From: Verrucomicrobiia bacterium
Lineage (GTDB): Bacteria > Verrucomicrobiota > Verrucomicrobiae > Limisphaerales > UBA11358
Reading direction: 5' to 3'
DNA: 7,543 bases
NCBI GenBank assembly: GCA_030042375.1
Contig: JASHZU010000048.1
Location: forward strand, 1-7,543
The notes beneath the pieces are model-generated. The model made no database searches. It was given only the letters and a program-made list of their open reading frames with translations, and was not told the origin of the DNA. Positions 1 through 5,640 of this stretch are shown piece after piece; the first letter of the stretch is position 1; every line of letters begins with the position of its first letter. The position numbers and the translations under genes are program-made.

Positions 1-553
1 CCGCCGCTTTCTTAATGCAGGCATTGGTTTCGGCGGCAGTTGTTTTCCCAAGGATTTGAGCGCGTTCATCAAGATTTCGGAGCAAGTAGGATATGAATTC
101 CGGCTGCTCAAGGAAGTGCAGCGCATCAACGTCGAACAAATGGATCGGTTCGTTAAAAAAATCACCGATACGCTCTGGGTTTTGCGGGACAAAAAAATTG
201 GCGTGCTGGGTCTGGCCTTTAAGCAAAACACGGACGACGTTCGGACCTCCCCGGCCATTGACCTCTGCCAGCGTTTGCAGAAAGAAGGTGCGGCGTTGCG
301 CGTCCATGACCCCAAGGCCATGGAGAAGGCGAAGCCGCTTTTGCCCAGTGCCACGTATGTCGGGGACATGAACGCGGTGCCCGAGGGTTGTGACGCACTG
401 GTGATTGCAACCGAGTGGGACGAGTTTAAGACGCTGGATCTGGACCGCGCGAAAAGCTCACTGACCCATCCGATTATGTTTGATGGACGCAATCTCTTCG
501 ACCCGGCCGAAATGGAAAAACGCGGCTGGATTTATAAGAGCATCGGACGTTAA
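1..553 (+). CDS. ugd: UDP-glucose 6-dehydrogenase, C-terminal part (5' end outside window)
   Basis: This enzyme oxidises UDP-glucose to UDP-glucuronate with two NAD+, supplying precursor for exopolysaccharide and cell-envelope sugars in the cytoplasm. The open frame begins at base 2 and has no start here, so the Rossmann NAD-binding half is missing. Seen directly: the active-site block GIGFGGSCFPKD, whose catalytic Cys is encoded at 41-43. It is followed by the helical linker and the C-terminal UDP-binding domain, recognised by GLAFKQNTDDVRTSPA and by DGRNLFDP near the end; the protein ends YKSIGR. About 183 residues are present, against about 430-450 for the whole family. A TTG at 56 could be mistaken for a start but lies after the catalytic Cys, so it is internal. 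A Nudix gene follows 11 bp downstream on the same strand, suggesting co-transcription. A related nucleotide-sugar dehydrogenase (for example GDP-mannose type) is possible, but the linker and tail fit the UDP-glucose type best. Confidence 0.95.
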   Translation, partial: RRFLNAGIGFGGSCFPKDLSAFIKISEQVGYEFRLLKEVQRINVEQMDRFVKKITDTLWVLRDKKIGVLGLAFKQNTDDVRTSPAIDLCQRLQKEGAALRVHDPKAMEKAKPLLPSATYVGDMNAVPEGCDALVIATEWDEFKTLDLDRAKSSLTHPIMFDGRNLFDPAEMEKRGWIYKSIGR

Positions 554-564
554 TCAGGATTACC

Positions 565-975
565 ATGTCCGCCGGCCATCGGCAGATTGTTGATGTCAGC
601 GCCGCGCTCATCTTCCACGACGGCAAATTGCTCATCACCCAACGCCATGCTAATTCACACCTCGGCGGACTTTGGGAATTTCCCGGCGGCAAGCGCGAAG
701 CCAACGAGACGTTCGAAGAATGCCTCGTGCGGGAAATCCGGGAGGAATTGGCAATGGAAATTGTCGTCGGCGAACTCTTCGAAGAAATCACCCACGCCTA
801 TGAGGCGAAGATCGTTCACCTGAAATTTTTCATTTGCAAATGGATTGGCCACGGGCCGGAAACCCTCGGCTGTGCAGCATTCAAATGGATTCGCAAAAGC
901 GAACTGGACGCTTATCCATTTCCCGAAGCCGATATGCGGCTGCTGGAAAGATTAAAAGCCAGCGAGCCTTTTTAA
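565..975 (+). CDS. MutT-type Nudix hydrolase (8-oxo-dGTP diphosphatase-like)
   Basis: A 136-aa cytoplasmic protein, the usual length for single-domain MutT enzymes. It probably hydrolyses a (deoxy)nucleoside triphosphate to the monophosphate and pyrophosphate, as in clearing 8-oxo-dGTP. Seen: the N-terminal strand VSAALIFHDGKLLITQR; WEFPGGK; then a Nudix box from G42 to about M64 with the metal-binding REIREE (residues 56-61). The C-terminal FKWIRKSELDAYPFPEAD matches the W...EL...PFPEAD pattern of MutT and NudG-type enzymes. The Gly usually found two residues after the REUXEE core is Ala63 here, a tolerated deviation. The start is ATG, with AGGA (556-559) five bases upstream. The gene follows ugd by 11 bp, so it likely shares that transcript. 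Its stop overlaps the stop of the convergent secreted-protein gene. CTP pyrophosphohydrolase or oxidised-nucleotide activity cannot be told apart from sequence alone. Confidence 0.92.
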   Translation: MSAGHRQIVDVSAALIFHDGKLLITQRHANSHLGGLWEFPGGKREANETFEECLVREIREELAMEIVVGELFEEITHAYEAKIVHLKFFICKWIGHGPETLGCAAFKWIRKSELDAYPFPEADMRLLERLKASEPF

Positions 976-1535
976 GGCCCGGGCGAACTGTTCGTGCCTG
1001 GCTCAGGTGGTGCGGGCGGTGGTGTCATTGCAGCCGGTGGAGTCGATGGCGGCGGCGGTATTGTGGGCGGCGCGGGCGGAGTCGATGGCACAGATGGAGC
1101 GGACGGTGCGCTTTCAGTGCTCGCTGTGCTGGGTGTGCTGGTCGTGGGCTTCTTCTTCGCTTTCGCTTTGGCCTTGGCGTGCTTGCCGAAATACACCGAG
1201 CTGGCTATCAAATTGGTACCGTCATCGGACGGTTTGTAATAGCCGCTCACTGGCTGGCCCACCACGCCGTCGGCCAAAATCGCCGGCTGGTCATCTTTCA
1301 TGATTCTCGTTTCCGAACTGATCCCGAACGTGCGGCTGCCCACGGTAAAAGTCATCGCATTGGTATCCACGGCATCCAAGGTGCCGTGAAACGGTGCTCC
1401 GTGCTTGCTATGCTTGGTGGGTTTGGTTGCAGTGGTTGAGCTGGTATCAGCATCCTGGGCGTACGATAACGCGGGCAAAGCGAGGATGGCAGCGGCGGCA
1501 AAACTGAACAAGATAGTTTTGAGGGTCATTTTCAT
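972..1535 (-). CDS. Secreted small protein with DUF5666-like domain and Pro-rich tail
   Basis: A 187-aa exported protein of unknown function. Seen, in order: a signal peptide (residues 1-26: K3/K6, a hydrophobic core, likely cleavage after SYA before QDAD); a Thr/Ser/Lys/His-rich linker (28-46); and a small beta-type domain (about 48-116) with the pattern FHGTLDAVDTNAMTFTVG...T.I..D...VGQPVSGYY, resembling the DUF5666/OB-like repeats of secreted proteins. Then comes a basic KHAKAKAKAKKK stretch (118-129) and a low-complexity Pro/Ser/Thr/Ala tail to the end. The frame stays open upstream to 1709, but the signal peptide and an AGGA 11 bases upstream favour ATG 1535; ATG 1529, two codons later, is an alternative. 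The tail could span the periplasm or contact peptidoglycan (inference). Its stop overlaps the Nudix stop. The DUF assignment is tentative; gene reality is well supported by the signal peptide. Confidence 0.75.
   Translation of the reverse strand: MKMTLKTILFSFAAAAILALPALSYAQDADTSSTTATKPTKHSKHGAPFHGTLDAVDTNAMTFTVGSRTFGISSETRIMKDDQPAILADGVVGQPVSGYYKPSDDGTNLIASSVYFGKHAKAKAKAKKKPTTSTPSTASTESAPSAPSVPSTPPAPPTIPPPPSTPPAAMTPPPAPPEPGTNSSPGP
1036..1089. repeat. In-frame 15-bp direct repeat within the Pro-rich tail
   Basis: GGTGGAGTCGATGGC at 1036-1050 recurs as GGCGGAGTCGATGGC at 1075-1089, with 14 of 15 bases identical. The offset is 39 bp, exactly 13 codons, so both copies encode PSTPP (about residues 150-154 and 163-167). 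This suggests the tail grew by in-frame duplication or slippage within GC-rich DNA. Confidence 0.6.
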
Positions 1536-1565
1536 AGGCTTTAAAATCCTGTGTGCGAATGGCGA

Positions 1566-1594
1566 AACATAAGAAATTGCTACTGGGAGGGCAA
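1566..1594 (-). promoter_or_regulatory. Possible sigma-70-like promoter for the secreted-protein gene
   Basis: Read on the minus strand, TTGCCC (1594-1589) and TATGTT (1571-1566) are separated by 17 bases and lie about 30 bases upstream of ATG 1535. Each hexamer matches the consensus at only four of six positions, so this is a weak call supported mainly by spacing and location. It implies the secreted protein need not depend on the TPR gene's transcript. Confidence 0.3.
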
Positions 1595-1610
1595 TTAAAA
1601 TTGTGATGAA

Positions 1611-1629
1611 TGTCAAGTGACGATTGACA
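1611..1629. repeat. Inverted repeat TGTCAA-N7-TTGACA
   Basis: TGTCAA at 1611-1616 and TTGACA at 1624-1629 form a perfect 6-bp inverted repeat with a 7-bp spacer in the 125-bp gap between the TPR gene's stop and the secreted-protein gene. A second small palindrome, CAATT-AA-AATTG, lies at 1592-1603. They could be an operator or a weak 3' hairpin of the TPR transcript. There is no U-tract, so I do not call a terminator. Confidence 0.35.
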
Positions 1630-1660
1630 AGCAGAGTAAGCTGCCCGCCGCATCGGCAAA

Positions 1661-2479
1661 TCAGGACTGGTTCAGTTTCTCCCACAAGGTGTCGCGGCGT
1701 CTTGACCAATTATACCAATCCTGTTCCCACGCTTCGCCGGTTAATTTTTTCCGCGCCTTGGGCCAAAGGGCGTCCAGGATATCCAATTCCTTTTGGGCAT
1801 TTTTGCGGTCGCCCCATTTCAAATAGGCTTCGGCGAGGTTCAAAATATTTTCCGGATCGTCCGGCGCGAGCGCCGCGGCGTTTTGGAGATAATCCAATGC
1901 CTTGCGGCGGTTGCCGAGGCTGAGCGGCCAGCCGGGGGCGTCCCGATAAAGCAAGCCCAGGCTGCGCGCAGGACCGCCGTGATCGAAAGTGGGGTCCAGG
2001 CTCAAGGCCATTTGCCATTCCTGGTCCATTTCACGGACGAGCCGGAGGCCGTGGAGCAGCTCGCACTGCGCGAGCTGACCCAGGTTGAGTCCCATGTAGA
2101 AATGGGCGGCAGCGGAATTGGTCAATAAAAGCGACTGGCGGCAGGCAGCGATGCCCTCGCGCGCCACTTCCGCGCGCTGCGATTTATTGGTGGCCCAGCC
2201 GGCCCAATCGAAACAGGCGCGGCCATATTGCCAGGCCAGGACAGGGTCGTTGGTGTTGGATTGGTATTGCGCCTGTGCCCGGTTAAAAACAGCCTGTGCG
2301 CGGGCGGCAAAAAATTTGTCCTGTGTCGTATCACCGAAAATAAGATTCGTCCCCGCAAAGAGGGCCAGGAGAAAAAAAATGGACCAAAGCCAGCGGACGA
2401 TCGTTCTGTTGTAACCAGCCGATTTGTCAAAGAGGTTCATATACAGATTATCGGCAGGAAAATTAGGTGTTTTATTCAT
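1661..2479 (-). CDS. Membrane-anchored TPR protein
   Basis: A 272-aa protein with one N-terminal membrane anchor (about residues 29-48, WLWSIFFLLALFAGTNLIFG) and a soluble, alpha-helical, TPR-like remainder probably facing the periplasm. Seen: helical repeats such as AWQYGRACFDWAGWA (82-96) and the conserved block FYMGLNLGQLAQ...GLRLVREM (127-151). There follows a LDP...GGPARSLGLLYRDAPGWPLSLGNRRKA segment (161-194) and a canonical TPR ending in APDDPENILNLAEAYLKWGD (205-224). The GGPAR..G.LY..APGWP pattern recalls TPR proteins annotated as TatT-like/TRAP transporter T-component, but no transporter gene is nearby, so I assign no function beyond scaffolding. The start is either ATG 2479 or ATG 2440 (residue 14); neither has a clear Shine-Dalgarno. 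The gene is divergent from the lipoprotein-hpnH-hpnJ group across 34 bp, so their promoters must overlap. Confidence 0.85.
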   Translation of the reverse strand: MNKTPNFPADNLYMNLFDKSAGYNRTIVRWLWSIFFLLALFAGTNLIFGDTTQDKFFAARAQAVFNRAQAQYQSNTNDPVLAWQYGRACFDWAGWATNKSQRAEVAREGIAACRQSLLLTNSAAAHFYMGLNLGQLAQCELLHGLRLVREMDQEWQMALSLDPTFDHGGPARSLGLLYRDAPGWPLSLGNRRKALDYLQNAAALAPDDPENILNLAEAYLKWGDRKNAQKELDILDALWPKARKKLTGEAWEQDWYNWSRRRDTLWEKLNQS

Positions 2480-2507
2480 TTGCCATCAGGCAGGATTCAT
2501 TTATACT
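2480..2507 (+). promoter_or_regulatory. Sigma-70-like promoter for the lipoprotein-hpnH-hpnJ genes
   Basis: TTGCCA (2480-2485) and TATACT (2502-2507) each match five of six consensus bases, with a 16-bp spacer, in the short gap between two divergent genes. The expected transcription start is about 2513-2516, which coincides with the GTG codon at 2514. The same AT-rich core read on the minus strand gives TATAAA (2505-2500), a possible -10 for the divergent TPR gene, though I see no good -35 for it. Confidence 0.6.
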
Positions 2508-2513
2508 TAGGAG

Positions 2514-2723
2514 GTGAGATTAAATTGGAAATTGACCTGTCTGGCAATACTGTTGCTGCCCCTGGTATTTTTGACTGGCGGCTGCGGCGGTATTTCCGCA
2601 GGCACGACCGTTTCCCCGGCGACATTTTTTATGCCGGGCCTCCTGCGGAACGATACCACACCGGCGACCAATGCGCCATGTGTCATGGTTCCCAATTCCT
2701 CACTTTTCGCTTCTGCGAAATAA
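2514..2723 (+). CDS. Small lipoprotein upstream of hpnH
   Basis: A 69-aa predicted lipoprotein. Seen: a basic start (R2, K6), a hydrophobic core LAILLLPLVFL (10-20) and a lipobox-like LTGGC with the lipidated Cys at 24. A short Gly/Thr/Ser/Pro-rich mature part of 46 residues follows, containing SVSP-like TVSPATFFMPGLL (32-44). I recall small lipoproteins with this VSPA(T/S)F...PGL pattern in Verrucomicrobiota, but the function is unknown. The start is uncertain. GTG 2514 lies inside a perfect AGGAGGTGA (2509-2517), so that Shine-Dalgarno is too close to serve it, and the in-frame TTG at 2532 is too far from it. A leaderless GTG start fits the promoter position. The stop is 12 bp before hpnH, so the two are very likely co-transcribed. 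A role in hopanoid handling would be guilt by association only. Confidence 0.75.
   Translation: MRLNWKLTCLAILLLPLVFLTGGCGGISAGTTVSPATFFMPGLLRNDTTPATNAPCVMVPNSSLFASAK
2705..2720 (+). promoter_or_regulatory. Hairpin at the lipoprotein-hpnH junction
   Basis: TTTCGC (2705-2710) and GCGAAA (2715-2720) form a perfect 6-bp stem with a TTCT loop, formed by the last codons of the lipoprotein gene immediately before its TAA. It ends 15 bases before the hpnH ATG, which has no Shine-Dalgarno of its own. It might tune hpnH translation or mRNA stability. There is no U-tract, so it is not a convincing terminator. Confidence 0.4.
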
Positions 2724-2735
2724 AATTACATCCTT

Positions 2736-4103
2736 ATGCGATTTCCATTCGCGCTGACAAAAAAAATTGCCAGTCATATAATTAAGCACAAACTTTGCAA
2801 AACTCCAAAGTTTGCGATGGTGCTTCAACTCGAGCCACTGCACACCTGCAACCTGACTTGCACCGGTTGCGGCCGCATCCGCGAATATTCCACGAGCCTC
2901 AAAGACATGGTGCCGCTGGAAAAATGCCTGGGAGCGGCGCTGGAATGCGATGCGCCGATGGTGAGCATCTGCGGCGGCGAACCGCTCATTTACCCGAAGA
3001 TTGAAGAATTGATCAACGGCCTGCTCGACCAGGGCCGGGTCATTTACGTCTGCACGAACGGGGTGTTCATGCGGAAAAAAATGAAGGATTATCTCGCGGC
3101 GATTTATTCGGCGGAAGTTGAACCCAAACTGAAGCGGTTGCTGGACGAGAAATTAATTACCGACAAGGATGCTGAAACCATCCGTAAGTCGGATGACGCG
3201 GCGAAGAAGAAAGTCGTTATCCGCCCGACGCAATGGATGTATTGGAATGTCCACGTGGACGGTTTGGAATTTACGCATGACCTGATTGTCGAGCGCGAAG
3301 GGGTATTCAAGGAATGCGTTGCGGCCATCCGCATGGCGAAAATTTTGGGCTACCAGGTGGCCACGAACACGACGGTCTATAAAGAGACGGACGTGCAGGA
3401 AATTGAGGACATGTTCAAATTCCTGTCATCGCTGGAAGTGGACGGGCATACGATTTCTCCGGGGTACGATTATGACGCCGCCAAGAAAGACATGGTGAAG
3501 CGACTCGGCCGCGATCCCAAAGACTTTTTCCTGACGCGCGACATGACGCGCAAAAAATTTGCGAAGATTTTGGACTGGGGCAAGGCGTTCACGATTTTCG
3601 GCACACCGGTGTACCAGGAATTTCTCGCGGGCAAACGCGAGCTGACCTGCACGGCCTGGGCAATCCCGACCTATAACGTCCGCGGCTGGAAAGCGCCGTG
3701 CTATCTGATGACGGACGGCCATTACGGCGGCTACCAGGAAATGCTCGAAAAGGTACAATGGGACAAATACGGCGTGGTCGACGGCAAAGCACGCGATCCT
3801 CGCTGCGAGCACTGCATGGTCCACTGCGGCTATGACCCCAGCGGCGCGCTGGGCACGAATTACCAGAGCGGCGATAATTGGAAAAACATCAAATACAATT
3901 TCTGGCCCAGGCCGAAGGCGTATCCGTATTCGCCGGATTTGGAAAAGCGCGCATACAACGGCGTGACGATTGGCAAAGGACATTTGGCCGAGGCAAAAGC
4001 CGCGATTAGTTCGCCGGCCGCCAGCGCGCGCGGCGCGTTCTCGCAAAAAGAAGAGACGCATGTGGGCACTCATTGCGGGACGAATGAGGCGGAAGGGCAA
4101 TAG
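2736..4103 (+). CDS. hpnH: HpnH, radical SAM adenosylhopane synthase
   Basis: HpnH adds the 5'-deoxyadenosyl radical from S-adenosylmethionine to diploptene, giving adenosylhopane, the entry step to C35 bacteriohopanepolyols. Seen: the N-terminus SHIIKHKLCKTPKFAMVLQLEPLHTCNL typical of the family; the [4Fe-4S] motif C38-x3-C42-x2-C45; SICGGEP (77-83) for SAM binding; YVCTNG (104-109); WNVHVDG (170-176); and DGHTISPGYDY (236-246). The family's C-terminal signature follows: C305.AW..PT..V.GWK.PCYL and CEHCMVHCGYD (357-367), giving a cluster of further cysteines. At 455 aa it is longer than the usual 330-390 or so: a charged insertion (about 123-166) precedes WNVHVDG and a tail extends past about residue 370. 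ATG 2736 matches the family N-terminus, but no Shine-Dalgarno is visible, so coupling to the lipoprotein gene is likely. hpnJ follows after 67 bp. No cyclase gene is in the window. Confidence 0.93.
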   Translation: MRFPFALTKKIASHIIKHKLCKTPKFAMVLQLEPLHTCNLTCTGCGRIREYSTSLKDMVPLEKCLGAALECDAPMVSICGGEPLIYPKIEELINGLLDQGRVIYVCTNGVFMRKKMKDYLAAIYSAEVEPKLKRLLDEKLITDKDAETIRKSDDAAKKKVVIRPTQWMYWNVHVDGLEFTHDLIVEREGVFKECVAAIRMAKILGYQVATNTTVYKETDVQEIEDMFKFLSSLEVDGHTISPGYDYDAAKKDMVKRLGRDPKDFFLTRDMTRKKFAKILDWGKAFTIFGTPVYQEFLAGKRELTCTAWAIPTYNVRGWKAPCYLMTDGHYGGYQEMLEKVQWDKYGVVDGKARDPRCEHCMVHCGYDPSGALGTNYQSGDNWKNIKYNFWPRPKAYPYSPDLEKRAYNGVTIGKGHLAEAKAAISSPAASARGAFSQKEETHVGTHCGTNEAEGQ

Positions 4104-4170
4104 AGCGACAGGGAGTTTTTGGCTGAGGATTTAAACGAAGCCGGAAACTTTGAAGCATTGATTATTTTAA

Positions 4171-5640
4171 ATGGGCAAAACACTTTATCTTTCACCGCCG
4201 TCGTTTGACGGCTTTGACGGTGGCGCGGGTGCGCGCTATCAGGCGCGGCGCGAAGTCACATCGTTTTGGTATCCTACCTGGCTGGCACAACCGGCAGCGC
4301 TGACGCCCGGCGCGCGTCTGCTGGATTGCCCGCCGCATAATGTGGACCTCGCACAGTGCCTGGCCATTGCAAAGGATTTCGACCACGTCATCATCAATAC
4401 CTCCACGCCGTCGCTGAAGAACGATTGCAAAGTGGCAGAGGCTATCAAGAAGCAAAAGCCGGACACGAAGGTGGGATTTATCGGCGCGCATACGATGGTG
4501 CTGCCGACCGAGACGTTGAAAGCGTCAACGGCGATTGATTGGGTAGGCCGCAAAGAGTTTGATTATACCTGCAAAGAAGTGGCGGAAGACCGGCCGCTGG
4601 AAAAAATTGCGGGACTTTCCTTCAGGAACCAGGAAGGGAAAATCGTGCACAATCCGGAGCGTGAAATGATCCAGGACATGGACGCGCTGCCGTGGGTGGC
4701 GGATGTTTACCGGCGCGATTTGAAGATTGAGAATTATTTCATCGGTTACCTGTTGCATCCGTACGTGAGTCTTTATACGGGGCGTGGCTGCCCGGCGCAG
4801 TGCAGTTTTTGTCTCTGGCCGCAGACCATTGGCGGGCACAAATACCGCGTTCGTTCGCCGCAAAACGTGGCGGACGAGATGGCTTACATGAAGAAAATGT
4901 TCCCGCAGGTGCGTGAATTTTTCTTTGACGACGATACGTTCACGGCGAATTTGCCGCGCGCGCGCGAAATCGCCAAAAAATTGGGGCCGCTGGGGCTGAC
5001 CTGGAGTTGCAACAGCCGTGCGAATTTGGATTACGACACCGTCAAGAGTTTCAAAGACAACGGGCTGCGCCTGTTTTTGGTCGGTTACGAGAGTGGCAAT
5101 GACGACACGCTCAAGCGCATCAAGAAGGGTGTAACGACGGATGAAATGCGTGCGTTTACCAAGTCCTGCCACAAGGCCGGTGTGGTGATCCACGGCACGT
5201 TTATCCTCGGTTTGCCCGTTGAGACCAAAGAGACGATCGAGCAGACAATTAATTTTGCCAAAGAGCTGGATGTGTTCAGCCTCCAGGTCTCGCTCGCCGC
5301 GCCGTATCCGGGCACGGAGCTTTACGAGCAGGCCAAGTTGAACAGCTGGTTCGTGAAAAAGGACAAAACGGATTTGGTGGAGGGCGATGGCTTCCAGCAA
5401 AGCACGTTGGAATATCCCGGCGCCTCCAAGGAAGAAATCTTCGAGGCGGTGGACCGTTTTTATCGCACGTACTATCTGCGTCCGAAACCGATTCTGCGCA
5501 TCATCAAGACGATGTTGGAGGACAAAGACATCATGGTGCGCCGCTGCCGCGAGGGCTATGAATTTTTCAAGAGCCTGCGCCAGCGCAAAGCGGATTTGGC
5601 TGCGGCCCAGGCAATCGCCGCGCAACCCGCCACGGCTTAG
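4171..5640 (+). CDS. hpnJ: HpnJ, hopanoid biosynthesis radical SAM protein
   Basis: A 489-aa COG1032-type radical SAM enzyme. In Burkholderia cenocepacia, hpnJ is needed to convert bacteriohopanetetrol glucosamine to the cyclitol ether, an apparent sugar-ring contraction. Seen: the diagnostic start PSFDGFDGGAGARYQARREVTSFWYPTWLAQP (10-41); an N-terminal Rossmann-like cobalamin-binding-type domain (about 40-140) that lacks the DxHxxG His ligand motif; the [4Fe-4S] motif GRGC207-x3-C211-x2-C214; and FCLWPQTIGGHKYRVRS. Further on are FFFDDDTFT (250-258), LTWSCNSRA, LVGYESG (303-309), HGTFILGLPVET (341-352) and SLAAPYPGTELY. The C-terminus ends in an Ala/Gln-rich helix. ATG 4171 fits the family N-terminus; no strong ribosome site is seen. 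It lies 67 bp after hpnH with no terminator between, so an operon is likely. The usual partners HpnI (glycosyltransferase) and HpnK (YdjC-type deacetylase) are absent here. The stop overlaps the convergent deacetylase gene. Confidence 0.93.
   Translation: MGKTLYLSPPSFDGFDGGAGARYQARREVTSFWYPTWLAQPAALTPGARLLDCPPHNVDLAQCLAIAKDFDHVIINTSTPSLKNDCKVAEAIKKQKPDTKVGFIGAHTMVLPTETLKASTAIDWVGRKEFDYTCKEVAEDRPLEKIAGLSFRNQEGKIVHNPEREMIQDMDALPWVADVYRRDLKIENYFIGYLLHPYVSLYTGRGCPAQCSFCLWPQTIGGHKYRVRSPQNVADEMAYMKKMFPQVREFFFDDDTFTANLPRAREIAKKLGPLGLTWSCNSRANLDYDTVKSFKDNGLRLFLVGYESGNDDTLKRIKKGVTTDEMRAFTKSCHKAGVVIHGTFILGLPVETKETIEQTINFAKELDVFSLQVSLAAPYPGTELYEQAKLNSWFVKKDKTDLVEGDGFQQSTLEYPGASKEEIFEAVDRFYRTYYLRPKPILRIIKTMLEDKDIMVRRCREGYEFFKSLRQRKADLAAAQAIAAQPATA

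Noticed and set aside
994..1239. Gly-rich plus-strand open frame opposite the Pro-rich tail
   Set aside because: A shadow of the secreted-protein gene: proline codons (CCN) read in reverse give glycine codons. It has no ribosome site or family match.
1611..1616. Minus-strand TTGACA (1616-1611) as a consensus -35 box
   Set aside because: The nearest -10-like element, TTTAAT (1599-1594), is only 11 bases away and nothing suitable lies at 16-18, so it is not called as a promoter.
2525..2785. Alternative plus-strand frame from TTG 2525, well spaced from AGGAGG, containing a CAMCH heme-c-like motif
   Set aside because: It overlaps the lipoprotein frame, which has a signal peptide and lipobox, and runs into the hpnH start. 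The lone CxxCH has no signal peptide or heme-protein context, so it looks like chance.
3426..4100. 224-codon minus-strand open frame inside hpnH
   Set aside because: A shadow frame; the sense strand carries conserved HpnH cysteine motifs and the antisense product shows no domain.
4525..5625. Long 366-codon minus-strand open frame inside hpnJ
   Set aside because: The sense strand encodes all HpnJ motifs. The antisense frame is a by-product of GC-rich codon use and has no recognisable domain.
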